The notes under the pieces: generated by a model
Told to the model about the DNA's origin: nothing
Databases searched by the model: none
What the model saw: the letters and a program-made list of their open reading frames with translations, nothing else
DNA from: Actinocatenispora comari
GTDB lineage: Bacteria; Actinomycetota; Actinomycetes; Mycobacteriales; Micromonosporaceae
Assembly (NCBI RefSeq): GCF_017312725.1
Contig: NZ_BOPO01000009.1
Location: 18,814-53,770 of the forward strand
Length of the DNA: 34,957 bases
Direction of reading: 5' to 3'
Position numbers and translations under genes: made by a program
In this document: positions 23,960 to 31,750 of the stretch, one piece after another
How the letters are laid out: every line of letters starts with the position of its first letter
How positions within the stretch are numbered: position 1 is the first letter of the stretch

Positions 23960-24886
23960 TCAGCCGCCAGCGGCGACGGTCGGCAGCGCCAGGTTGTGCC
24001 ACACCTCGCGGGTCGCGGTGGACCTGTTCAGCGTGTAGAAGTGGATGCCCGGCGCGCCGCCGGCGAGCAGCCGCTCGCACAGCCGGCTGGCCTGCTCGAC
24101 ACCCAGCTGCCGGACCGCCTCCGGGTCGTCGGCGACCCGCTCGAACTCGGCCGCGAGCGCCGGCGGGAACGGCGCACCGGACATCTGCTCCGAGCGCTCC
24201 ACGATGCCCATCCGGGTCACCGGCATGATGCCGGCGAGGATCGGCACGTCGCAGCCGGCCGCGGCGACCCGGTCGCGCAGCCGGAAGTAGTCGTCGGCGT
24301 CGAAGAACATCTGGGTGATCGCGAAGTCGGCGCCGGCCCGGCACTTGTCGATGAAGTACCCGGTGTCGCTGGCCACGTCGGGCGAGCGCGGATGCCGGTA
24401 GGGGAAGGCGGCCACCCCGACCGAGAAGTCGCCGGCCTCACGGATCAGCCGGACCAGGTCGGCCGCGTAGTCGACGCCGTCGGGATGCCGGACCCACTCC
24501 CCCATCGGGTCGCCCGGCGGGTCGCCGCGCAGCGCGAGCAGGTTGCGCACCCCGGCCTCGGCCAGCCGGCCGACCAGGTTGCGCAGCTCGGCGACGGAGT
24601 GGTTGACCGCGGTCAGGTGCGCCATCGGGGTCAGCGTCGTCTCGGTGGCGATGCGTTCGGTGATCTCCACGGTGCGGCCACGGGTGGACCCGCCGGCCCC
24701 GTAGGTGACCGACACGAACGACGGGTGCAACGGCTCCAGCTCCCGGATCGCCTGCCAGAGCAACTCGTTGCCGCGTTCGGTCTTGGGCGGGAAGAACTCG
24801 AACGAGAACGTCGGCGCCGCCACACGCACCAACTGCCCGATGGCGGGATCGCCACCGGGCATCACCGAAGGGGTACCGAGTGCCAC
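23960..24886 (-). CDS. metF: 5,10-methylenetetrahydrofolate reductase (NAD(P)H)
   Basis: Predicted product of 308 aa. MetF reduces methylene-THF to methyl-THF for methionine synthesis, using FAD. The first strand FSFEFFPPKTERG holds the catalytic glutamate of the family. SVTYGAGGSTRGRTVEI, HLTAVNHS, LALRGDPPGD and the C-terminal GIHFYTLNRS are all family signatures. Start choice: GTG 24886 is preceded by TACAGT at six bases and would be leaderless; ATG 24862 is in frame but has no better site. The in-frame ATG further upstream (24961) would run through this promoter and is unlikely. The CDP-alcohol transferase gene follows in the same direction; the polyprenyl synthase is divergent. Confidence 0.95.
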   Translation of the reverse strand: MALGTPSVMPGGDPAIGQLVRVAAPTFSFEFFPPKTERGNELLWQAIRELEPLHPSFVSVTYGAGGSTRGRTVEITERIATETTLTPMAHLTAVNHSVAELRNLVGRLAEAGVRNLLALRGDPPGDPMGEWVRHPDGVDYAADLVRLIREAGDFSVGVAAFPYRHPRSPDVASDTGYFIDKCRAGADFAITQMFFDADDYFRLRDRVAAAGCDVPILAGIMPVTRMGIVERSEQMSGAPFPPALAAEFERVADDPEAVRQLGVEQASRLCERLLAGGAPGIHFYTLNRSTATREVWHNLALPTVAAGG

Positions 24887-24892
24887 CCGGTC

Positions 24893-24898
24893 ACTGTA
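24893..24898 (-). promoter_or_regulatory. -10 box of metF, leaderless geometry
   Basis: On the minus strand TACAGT is followed by gaccgg and then GTG at 24886, with no Shine-Dalgarno sequence. This decides the choice of metF start. Confidence 0.5.
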
Positions 24899-25142
24899 CC
24901 GGCCGGGTACGCGCCGCGCGGCCGTTGCCGGATCGGACATGTCGCCGACGCCGCCTGACACCGTACCGATCGGCCAGCCGGGACCGCGGGTCTCACGGCG
25001 GCACCCGGATCGAGACGGTGGGTCGGCCGGCGGTCACCAGCCGACCCGGGTCGGGATACCGTGCAGCCAGGCGACCGGCCGGTTGCGGCCGCCGTACCAA
25101 CCACCGGCGGGTCGAGCCGCCACGATCGGGGGGACAGCCCAG

Positions 25143-26219
25143 GTGCCCACGGTGCCCGCCACCACCTCGGCCGCGTTGCGCACGCGCATCGAGTCGGCGC
25201 TGCGCGACTTCCTCGCCGGCCAACGCGAGCGGCTCACCGGGATCGACCCGCAGCTCGACGACATCTGCGCGGCCGTCGAGGCGTTCGTCCTCGGCGGCGG
25301 CAAGCGGCTGCGCCCCACGTTCGCGTACTGGGGCTATCGCGGTGCCGGCGGCGTCGACGACGACGCGGCGGTCACCGCGTTCGCGTCGCTGGAGCTGCTG
25401 CAGGCGTGCGCGCTGATGCACGACGACGTGATGGACTCCTCCGACACCCGGCGCGGCGAGCCGGCCGTGCACCGGCGCTTCGCCGCGCTGCACGAGCAGC
25501 ACCGGTGGTCCGGCGAGGCAGCCGGTTTCGGTACCGCGGCCGCGATCCTGCTCGGCGACCTGTGCCTGGGCTGGTCGGCCGAGATGTACGACGGGTCCGG
25601 GGTGCCGGCGCCCCGGCTCGCCGCCGGCCGCGAGGCGTACCACCTGATGCGTACCGAGGTGATGGCCGGCCAGTATCTCGACGTGCTGGCGCAGGCGGAC
25701 GTGGCGCACTCGTCCCGGGACCGCGCCGAGCGGGTCGCACGGTACAAGTCGGCGAAGTACACGGTGGAACGGCCGCTGCTGCTCGGCGGCCGGCTGGCCG
25801 GTGCCGACGGCGCCACCCTCGCCGCGTACTCGGCGTACGGGCTGCCGCTGGGTGCGGCGTTCCAGCTGCGCGACGACGTGCTCGGGGTGTTCGGCGATCC
25901 CGCGCGGACCGGCAAGCCCGCCGGTGACGACCTGCGCGAGGGCAAGCGCACCTACCTGGTGGCCGCCGCGTACGAGGCGACCACGCCGGCCGGTCGCGCG
26001 GTGCTCGACGCCCGGCTCGGTACCGCCGATCTGGACGCCGACGGGGTGGCGGCGCTGCGCGGGCTGATCGTCGAGACCGGCGCGCTGGACGACACCGAAC
26101 GCCGGATCGAGCAGCTCACCGCGGTCGCTCTGGACGCCCTCGCCGGTGCCCCGATCGAGCCGCAGCCGGCCGAGGTGCTCACCGCCCTCGCCGCCGCCGC
26201 GACCGCACGCACCTCCTGA
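25143..26219 (+). CDS. Trans-polyprenyl diphosphate synthase (IspA/GGPPS family)
   Basis: Predicted product of 358 aa. It condenses isopentenyl diphosphate with an allylic diphosphate to make geranylgeranyl-type or longer chains. The landmark GGGKRLRPTF (51-60) binds diphosphate. The first aspartate-rich motif is D94-D98 (LMHDDVMDSSDTRRG). The second is FQLRDDVLGVFGD (D244, D245). The residues before the first motif (LQACALMHDD) set chain length, but I cannot assign the product with confidence. GTG 25143 has GGGGGA eight bases upstream. It is divergent from metF across about 250 bases, an arrangement common in actinomycetes. Confidence 0.93.
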   Translation: MPTVPATTSAALRTRIESALRDFLAGQRERLTGIDPQLDDICAAVEAFVLGGGKRLRPTFAYWGYRGAGGVDDDAAVTAFASLELLQACALMHDDVMDSSDTRRGEPAVHRRFAALHEQHRWSGEAAGFGTAAAILLGDLCLGWSAEMYDGSGVPAPRLAAGREAYHLMRTEVMAGQYLDVLAQADVAHSSRDRAERVARYKSAKYTVERPLLLGGRLAGADGATLAAYSAYGLPLGAAFQLRDDVLGVFGDPARTGKPAGDDLREGKRTYLVAAAYEATTPAGRAVLDARLGTADLDADGVAALRGLIVETGALDDTERRIEQLTAVALDALAGAPIEPQPAEVLTALAAAATARTS

Positions 26220-26328
26220 TCGCCCGGACCTGCCCGCCCGGCCCGTCGGGCTGCTGATCGGCCGGCGCCGGTAGCGGTTTCCCGGCGAGCACCGGTTGCG
26301 GCGCCCGGCGAGACCGCGCCGAGCCGGG

Positions 26329-27810
26329 TCAGCGGGCGGCCGGTGCCCCGATGGTGGGCATGCCGAGCAGCACGCCCGGGGTGCTCGGGGTGCGACCCGC
26401 CTCGGCCGCGTCGCCGGCGGCGGTACGCCGGTGCGAGGTCACCGGACCGTCGGCGACCAGGTGGTGTGGTGCGCCGTAGCTGATCGTGGTGGTGACCACG
26501 TCGCCGGGGCGGATCCCCTCGGCGCCGGTGAAGTGCACCAGCCGACCGTCCCGGGCCCGGCCGGACAGCCGCCCGGTGGCCTGGTCCTTGCGGCCCTCGC
26601 CGACCGCGACCAGCACCTCGACCTCGCGCCCCTCCAGCGTGCGGTTCTCCGCCCAGGAGATCTCGTCCTGCAGCGCGACGAGCCGCTCGTACCGCTCCTG
26701 GACGACCGGCTTCGGCACCTGGTCGGCCATGGTCGCGGCCGGGGTGCCGGGCCGGATCGAGTACTGGAAGGTGAAGGCGGAGGCGAACCGGGCCTCGGCG
26801 ACCACGTCGAGGGTGGCCTGGAAGTCCTGCTCGGTCTCGCCGGGGAAGCCGACGATGATGTCGGTGGTGATCGCCGCGTCCGGCATCGCCTCGCGCACCC
26901 GGCGCAGGATGTCGAGGTAGCGGCCGGACCGGTAGGAGCGGCGCATCGCCTTGAGCACCGCGTCGGACCCGGACTGCAGCGGCATGTGCAGCTGGTGGCA
27001 GACGTTGGGCGTCTCGGCCATCGCCGCGATCACGTCGTCGGTGAAGTCGCGCGGGTGCGGGCTGGTGAACCGGACCCGCTCCAGCCCGTCGATGTCGCCG
27101 CAGGCGCGCAGCAGCTTGCCGAACGCCTGCCGGTCGCCGAACTCCACGCCGTAGGAGTTGACGTTCTGGCCGAGGAGCGTCACCTCCAGCACGCCCTGCT
27201 CGACCAGGGCGCGTACCTCGGCGAGCACGTCGCCGGGCCGCCGGTCGGTCTCCTTGCCGCGCAGCGACGGCACGATGCAGAAGGTGCACGTGTTGTTGCA
27301 GCCGACCGAGATCGACACCCAGCCGGCGTAGGCGGACTCGCGCCGGGCCGGCAGCGTGGACGGGAACACCTCCAGCGATTCGAGGATCTCCACCTCGGCC
27401 GCCTCGTTGTGCCGGGCCCGCTCCAGCAGCGTCGGCAGCGACCCGACGTTGTGGGTACCGAAGACGACGTCGACCCACGGAGCCCGCCTGACGATCTCGC
27501 CGCGGTCCTTCTGCGCCAGGCAGCCGCCGACGGCGATCTGCATGCCCGGGTGCGCGTCCTTGGTGGGCCGCAGGTGGCCGAGGTTGCCGTACAGCCGGTT
27601 GTCGGCGTTCTCCCGCACCGCGCAGGTGTTGAACACGACCAGGTCCGGGGTGTCCGCCTCCGGAGCCTGGACGTACCCGGCGGATTCCAGCAGGCCGGCG
27701 ATCCGTTCGGAGTCGTGCACGTTCATCTGGCAGCCGTACGTGCGGACCTGGTACGTGCGGGCGGCGGCTGGGGTGTCCACGGCGATACTCATCTCGACTG
27801 CAGCACTCAT
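26329..27810 (-). CDS. miaB: tRNA-2-methylthio-N6-dimethylallyladenosine synthase MiaB
   Basis: Predicted product of 493 aa. MiaB is a radical-SAM methylthiotransferase that modifies adenosine 37 of tRNAs reading UNN codons. The N-terminal cluster cysteines are C27 (TYGCQMN), C63 (NTCAVRENA) and C97 (GGCLAQ). The radical-SAM cysteines are C171, C175 and C178 in [20 protein letters not shown]-binding domain follows at about 390-460, and the last ~30 residues are a variable tail. ATG 27810 and ATG 27792 are both possible starts with weak sites. It is convergent with the polyprenyl synthase and divergent from gluA. Confidence 0.96.
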   Translation of the reverse strand: MSAAVEMSIAVDTPAAARTYQVRTYGCQMNVHDSERIAGLLESAGYVQAPEADTPDLVVFNTCAVRENADNRLYGNLGHLRPTKDAHPGMQIAVGGCLAQKDRGEIVRRAPWVDVVFGTHNVGSLPTLLERARHNEAAEVEILESLEVFPSTLPARRESAYAGWVSISVGCNNTCTFCIVPSLRGKETDRRPGDVLAEVRALVEQGVLEVTLLGQNVNSYGVEFGDRQAFGKLLRACGDIDGLERVRFTSPHPRDFTDDVIAAMAETPNVCHQLHMPLQSGSDAVLKAMRRSYRSGRYLDILRRVREAMPDAAITTDIIVGFPGETEQDFQATLDVVAEARFASAFTFQYSIRPGTPAATMADQVPKPVVQERYERLVALQDEISWAENRTLEGREVEVLVAVGEGRKDQATGRLSGRARDGRLVHFTGAEGIRPGDVVTTTISYGAPHHLVADGPVTSHRRTAAGDAAEAGRTPSTPGVLLGMPTIGAPAAR

Positions 27811-28120
27811 CTCAATCGACCAGGGTAGCCGCGCGCGACGGCGCCGATCCCGGCACGTCCACGGCGGCCCGCCGGGCCCGCACGCCCCTACCCGACGGGT
27901 ACGGACCGGACTCGGCCGACCACGGAAGGCGAGAACTCCCGCCGTCGTGCCCCTTTTGCCCGGTCACTTGGACACAAACAGCGCCCGTTACCGCGCCGTG
28001 ACACCAGTCACCGCGTGCCGTGCCGGTCGGTACCGTTACAGTTGCCGCCACGGTGCAAGGCAAGCAGACGGAAAAACGCCATCCAGATCGCCGAACCCCC
28101 GCACGATTGAGGACGAAGCA
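27811..28120. promoter_or_regulatory. miaB-gluA divergent region with GlnR-like box and gluA promoter
   Basis: No gene is seen in these 310 bases. GTTAC (27987-27991), six bases, then GTGAC (27998-28002) resembles the GTnAC-n6-GnnAC spacing of GlnR boxes. GTGAC-ACCA-GTCAC (27998-28011) also forms a dyad. A TACAGT -10 candidate lies at 28037-28042, identical to the metF -10, so the box would sit roughly 26-50 bases above it, where an activator or repressor could act. The gluA ribosome site TGAGGA is at 28108-28113. Confidence 0.4.
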
Positions 28121-28912
28121 GTGGACACCCAGACCGAGGCCACCACTCCCGAGCCGACCGAGCCGCCGACCGCCGGCGAGCCGCTGGTCGTGCTGGACGG
28201 CGTCAACAAGTGGTTCGGCCCCCTGCACGTGCTCCAGGACATCAACCTGACGGTGCACACCGGCGAGGTCGTCGTGGTGATCGGCCCGTCCGGTTCGGGC
28301 AAGTCGACGCTGTGCCGGGCGATCAACCGGCTGGAGCCGATCGACCAGGGCACGATCACCGTCGACGGCTCGGTGCTGCCGGAGGAGGGCAAGGCGCTCG
28401 CCCGGCTGCGCAGCGAGGTCGGCATGGTCTTCCAGTCGTTCAACCTGTTCGCGCACAAGACGATCCTGGAGAACGTCACGCTCGGCCCGGTGAAGGTGCG
28501 CCGGGAGAAGTCCGACCTGGTGCGCGAGCGCGCGATGGGCCTACTGGAGCGGGTCGGCGTCGCCAACCAGGCGGAGAAGTACCCGGCCCAGCTGTCCGGT
28601 GGCCAGCAGCAGCGGGTGGCGATCGCCCGGGCGCTCGCGATGCAGCCGAAGGTGATGCTGTTCGACGAGCCGACCAGCGCGCTCGATCCGGAGATGATCA
28701 ACGAGGTGCTGGACGTGATGACCTCGCTGGCCCGCGAGGGCATGACGATGATCGTGGTCACCCACGAGATGGGCTTCGCCCGCCGGGCGGCGAACCGGGT
28801 CGTGTTCATGGCCGACGGCCAGATCGTCGAGCAGGCCACCCCGGACGAGTTCTTCACCAACCCGCAGTCGGAGCGGGCCCGCGACTTCCTGTCGAAGATC
28901 CTGACGCACTGA
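28121..28912 (+). CDS. gluA: Glutamate ABC transporter ATP-binding protein
   Basis: Predicted product of 263 aa, the ATPase of a polar amino acid importer. Walker A is GPSGSGKST (55-63), the signature is LSGGQQQR, Walker B with D-loop is [12 protein letters not shown], and the H-switch is VVTHEMGF. The first ~20 residues are a Thr/Pro/Glu-rich extension. GTG 28121 has TGAGGA seven bases upstream. It is the first gene of gluABCD, 100 bases before gluB. The glutamate label rests on gene order (ATPase, binding protein, two permeases) and similarity to actinobacterial GluA; glutamine or aspartate uptake is not excluded. Confidence 0.94.
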   Translation: MDTQTEATTPEPTEPPTAGEPLVVLDGVNKWFGPLHVLQDINLTVHTGEVVVVIGPSGSGKSTLCRAINRLEPIDQGTITVDGSVLPEEGKALARLRSEVGMVFQSFNLFAHKTILENVTLGPVKVRREKSDLVRERAMGLLERVGVANQAEKYPAQLSGGQQQRVAIARALAMQPKVMLFDEPTSALDPEMINEVLDVMTSLAREGMTMIVVTHEMGFARRAANRVVFMADGQIVEQATPDEFFTNPQSERARDFLSKILTH

Positions 28913-28922
28913 CGGCGTCGTG

Positions 28923-28988
28923 GTCGGCGGTGCGACGCACCCGCCGACGGTTCCCGTGACGGTGCGCGACGGCCAGGGCCGTCGCGCA
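28923..28988 (+). terminator. Two consecutive hairpins between gluA and gluB
   Basis: The first hairpin pairs gtcggcgg (28923-28930) with ccgccgac (28941-28948). The second has an 11-bp stem, tgcgcgacggc (28963-28973) with its complement (28978-28988), and loop cagg. They end 12 bases before the gluB ribosome site. They may shield the 5' end of a processed gluB message rather than terminate. Confidence 0.5.
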
Positions 28989-29012
28989 TCTCCCCATCCA
29001 AGAGAGGCACTG

Positions 29013-29930
29013 ATGAAACTGAAGCGACTCCTCGCGGTCGCCGTCATCGGCTCGCTCGCGCTCGGCACCGTCGCCGCGTGCGGTGGCAGCAAGCTGGACG
29101 ACAAGACCAAGAAGGACAAGGCCGCCTCCGGGTCGTACACCATCGTCAAGGACCCGAAGTTCGCCGCGGGCTCGACGATGGACAAGATCCACAAGGCCAA
29201 GCACATCAAGATCGGCGTCAAGTTCGACCAGCCCGGCATCGGCTACAAGAACCCGACCAGCGGCAAGGTCGAGGGGTACGACATCGAGATCGGCAAGATG
29301 ATCGCCGGTCAGCTCGGTCTGGACTACAACGACAACAAGCAGGTCGAGTTCGTCGAGACGGTGTCCAAGAACCGGGAGACGTTCCTGGAGAACGGCACCG
29401 TTGACCTGGTGATCGCGTCGTACTCGATCACCGACGAGCGCAAGCAGCTGGTCGGGTTCGCCGGTCCGTACTACGAGACCGGTCAGGACATGCTGATCCG
29501 CAAGGCGGACAAGGACAAGATCAAGACGCCGGACGATCTGGCCGGCAAGAAGGTCTGCTCGGTGACCGGCTCGACCCCGCTGGCCAACATCGAGAAGAAC
29601 TACCCGAAGGCCAAGCCGGTCGCGCTGGCGCAGTACTCCGACTGCGTCACCCAGCTGCAGAACTCCACCGTCGACGTGCTGACCACCGACGGCGCGATCC
29701 TGCTCGGCTACGCCGCCCAGGACCCCGACCACCTGATGGTCGTGGGCAAGCCGTTCTCCACCGAGAAGTACGGCATCGGGATGAACAAGGACCGCACCGA
29801 CCTGCGGAAGTGGATCGACGACCGGCTGGACGCGTCCTTCTCCGACGGCAGCTGGAAGAAGGCCTACGACCTGACGCTGGGCAAGTCCGGCTCCGAGGCG
29901 CCGAACCCGCCGACCCTCGACCGCTACTGA
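29013..29930 (+). CDS. gluB: Glutamate-binding lipoprotein of the ABC transporter
   Basis: Predicted product of 305 aa. The N-terminus MKLKRLLAVAVIGSLALGTVAACG is a lipoprotein signal with lipobox VAAC (Cys23), so the mature protein is anchored to the outer face of the membrane. The body is a type II periplasmic-binding fold: IKIGVKFDQPGIGYKN, VEGYDIEIGKMIAG, ASYSITDERKQLVGFAGPYYETGQ and KYGIGMNKD are typical glutamate/glutamine-binding landmarks. Many Lys residues near the N-terminus (about 27-40) form a linker. ATG 29013 has AGAGAGG five to six bases upstream. Hairpins flank the gene on both sides, which fits higher expression of the binding protein than of the permeases. Confidence 0.94.
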   Translation: MKLKRLLAVAVIGSLALGTVAACGGSKLDDKTKKDKAASGSYTIVKDPKFAAGSTMDKIHKAKHIKIGVKFDQPGIGYKNPTSGKVEGYDIEIGKMIAGQLGLDYNDNKQVEFVETVSKNRETFLENGTVDLVIASYSITDERKQLVGFAGPYYETGQDMLIRKADKDKIKTPDDLAGKKVCSVTGSTPLANIEKNYPKAKPVALAQYSDCVTQLQNSTVDVLTTDGAILLGYAAQDPDHLMVVGKPFSTEKYGIGMNKDRTDLRKWIDDRLDASFSDGSWKKAYDLTLGKSGSEAPNPPTLDRY

Positions 29931-29940
29931 CCGATCGCGG

Positions 29941-29970
29941 ACCGGGCCGGCGCCATCGCGCCGGCCCGGT
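29941..29970 (+). terminator. Strong hairpin between gluB and gluC
   Basis: A perfect 13-bp GC stem, accgggccggcgc (29941-29953) with its complement (29958-29970), and loop catc, starts ten bases after the gluB stop. No T-run follows and gluC begins 27 bases later. It is best read as a partial terminator or an mRNA-stabilising element within the operon. Confidence 0.8.
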
Positions 29971-29996
29971 TCGCGTCACCGCCCCGTGGAGGACAC

Positions 29997-30710
29997 GTGG
30001 TTCTCGCCGAAACCGCCGGTGCAGCCACCGGCGGCCTGGAATTCCTGTGGCAACAGCGCGGGCCGTTCTTCAGCGGCCTGCTCGGCACCGTCGAACTGTC
30101 CGTCGTCGCCGGCATCCTCGCCACCATCATCGGACTGATCGTCGCCGCCATGCGGGTGTCGCCCATCCCCGCGCTGCGGGTGGCCGGTACCGCCTGGTCC
30201 GGCTTCTTCCGCAACACCCCGCTGACCCTGGTCTTCCTCGCCACCTCGGTGGTACTGCCGCTGGTCGGCATCCGGTTCGCCTGGGCCGACGCGATCGGCG
30301 TCGACACGTTCTTCATCTTCGCCGTGATCGCGCTGTCCACCTACACCTCCTGCTTCGTCGCCGACGCGATCCGGTCCGGCTTCAACGCGGTACCGGTCGG
30401 GCAGGCCGAGGCGGCCCGCGCGGTGGGCATGACGTTCGGCCAGACGCTGCGGCTGGTGGTGCTGCCGCAGGCGCTGCGGTCCGTGCTGCCGCCGCTGGCC
30501 AGCATGTACATCGCGATGATCAAGAACTCCGCGATCGCCGAGTTCTTCAACGTCGGTGAGCTGACCAGGTTCTTCGACGACCAGGTCCGGGACCACCCCG
30601 AGCACCTGTACGCCGAGTTCATCGCGGTGGCGGTCGGCTACATCGTGCTGACGCTGCTGGTGTCCGGCGCGTTCAACCTGGCCGAGCGGCGACTGGCGGT
30701 GTCTCGATGA
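29997..30710 (+). CDS. gluC: Glutamate ABC transporter permease GluC
   Basis: Predicted product of 237 aa with about five membrane segments. The HisM-type permease motif is VADAIRSGFNAVPVGQAEAARAVGM (EAA loop, about residues 120-145), the coupling site to GluA. FFRNTPLTLVFLATSVVLPLVG and SMYIAMIKNSAIAEFF are further family landmarks. GTG 29997 has GGAGG four bases upstream. The last codons overlap gluD as ATGA, so the two permeases are translationally coupled and probably form a heterodimer. Confidence 0.93.
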   Translation: MVLAETAGAATGGLEFLWQQRGPFFSGLLGTVELSVVAGILATIIGLIVAAMRVSPIPALRVAGTAWSGFFRNTPLTLVFLATSVVLPLVGIRFAWADAIGVDTFFIFAVIALSTYTSCFVADAIRSGFNAVPVGQAEAARAVGMTFGQTLRLVVLPQALRSVLPPLASMYIAMIKNSAIAEFFNVGELTRFFDDQVRDHPEHLYAEFIAVAVGYIVLTLLVSGAFNLAERRLAVSR

Positions 30711-31642
30711 CAAGCGTGCTGTACGACAACCCCGGGCCCGCCGCGCGCCGCCGGGTCCGGTTCTGGACCGCGGTGAGCGTCCTGGCGCTGGCCGCGGTCG
30801 TCGCGTTCGTGATCTGGCAGGTGGCCCGCAAGGGGCAGCTGTCGGCCGCGATGTGGAGCCCGTTCGCCGACCCCGGACTGTGGCGTCAGCTGTTCGACTC
30901 GCTGTTCGCCACGATCAAGGCGGCGCTGCTGTCGATCGTGCTCGCGCTGGTACTGGGGGCGGTCCTCGCCACCGGCCGGCTGTCCGACCGGGCCTGGCTG
31001 CGCTGGCCGGCGTTCGTGGTGATCGAGTTCTTCCGCGCCGTTCCGCTGCTGCTGCTGATCCTGTTCGGCCTGTTCACCTGGGGCCCGCCGCTGTCGTTCA
31101 TCGGTACCGCGATCGGCGCCACCCCGCCGGACGCGTTCGCCGCGCTGGTGGTCGGCCTGACCCTGTACAACGGGTCGGTGCTGGCCGAGGTGTTCCGGGC
31201 CGGCATCAACGCGGTACCGCGGGGCCAGTCCGAGGCCGCGTACGCGCTGGGCATGCGCAAGACCGCGGTGATGCGGATGATCCTCGCCCCGCAGGCGATC
31301 CGGATGATGCTGCCGGCGATCGTCGCGCAGTGCGTGGTGGCGCTGAAGGACTCGGCACTCGGCTTCATCGTCGGCTACCAGGAGCTGCTGAGCTTCGGCA
31401 AGCGGATCTACCAGGGCGGCGCCGACATCTGGGAGCTGCCGCAGCCGCCGGTGGTCACCACGCTGATCGTGGTCGTCGCCATCTACATCGTGATCAACCT
31501 GCTGCTGTCCTGGCTGGCCGCCTGGCTGGAGCGGCGGATGTCGCGCTCCCGTAAGCTGGCCGCGGCACCGCTGACCGCGATGCAGACCGGTGAGGAGCCG
31601 GTCGCGGCCGGCCCGCTCGGCGGCGGCGAACCGCCGAAGTAA
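30707..31642 (+). CDS. gluD: Glutamate ABC transporter permease GluD
   Basis: Predicted product of 311 aa with about six membrane segments. The EAA loop is LAEVFRAGINAVPRGQSEAAYALGM. FFRAVPLLLLILFGLF and VALKDSALGFIVGYQELL are typical of the second permease of this importer class. It is longer than GluC through a ~40-residue hydrophilic N-terminus with one membrane span and a ~30-residue Ala/Gly-rich cytoplasmic tail. It overlaps gluC by four bases (ATGA) and ends the operon at the hairpin 31663-31697. Confidence 0.93.
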   Translation: MTSVLYDNPGPAARRRVRFWTAVSVLALAAVVAFVIWQVARKGQLSAAMWSPFADPGLWRQLFDSLFATIKAALLSIVLALVLGAVLATGRLSDRAWLRWPAFVVIEFFRAVPLLLLILFGLFTWGPPLSFIGTAIGATPPDAFAALVVGLTLYNGSVLAEVFRAGINAVPRGQSEAAYALGMRKTAVMRMILAPQAIRMMLPAIVAQCVVALKDSALGFIVGYQELLSFGKRIYQGGADIWELPQPPVVTTLIVVVAIYIVINLLLSWLAAWLERRMSRSRKLAAAPLTAMQTGEEPVAAGPLGGGEPPK

Positions 31643-31662
31643 CACCGCACCACTCCGGTACG

Positions 31663-31697
31663 ACTCGGCGCCCCTGTCGGTGACAGGGGCGCCGAGT
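31663..31697. terminator. Bidirectional terminator after gluD and the GT fusion gene
   Basis: A perfect 16-bp stem, actcggcgcccctgtc (31663-31678) with its complement (31682-31697), closes on a 3-base loop ggt. It lies between the convergent gluD stop (31642) and the glycosyltransferase stop (31751), so it can serve both. Confidence 0.85.
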
Positions 31698-31750
31698 GCC
31701 GTCCGGCCGGGGGCCGGTCGCGGTGGGATCGTTCCGCCGCCGGGTCGCCG

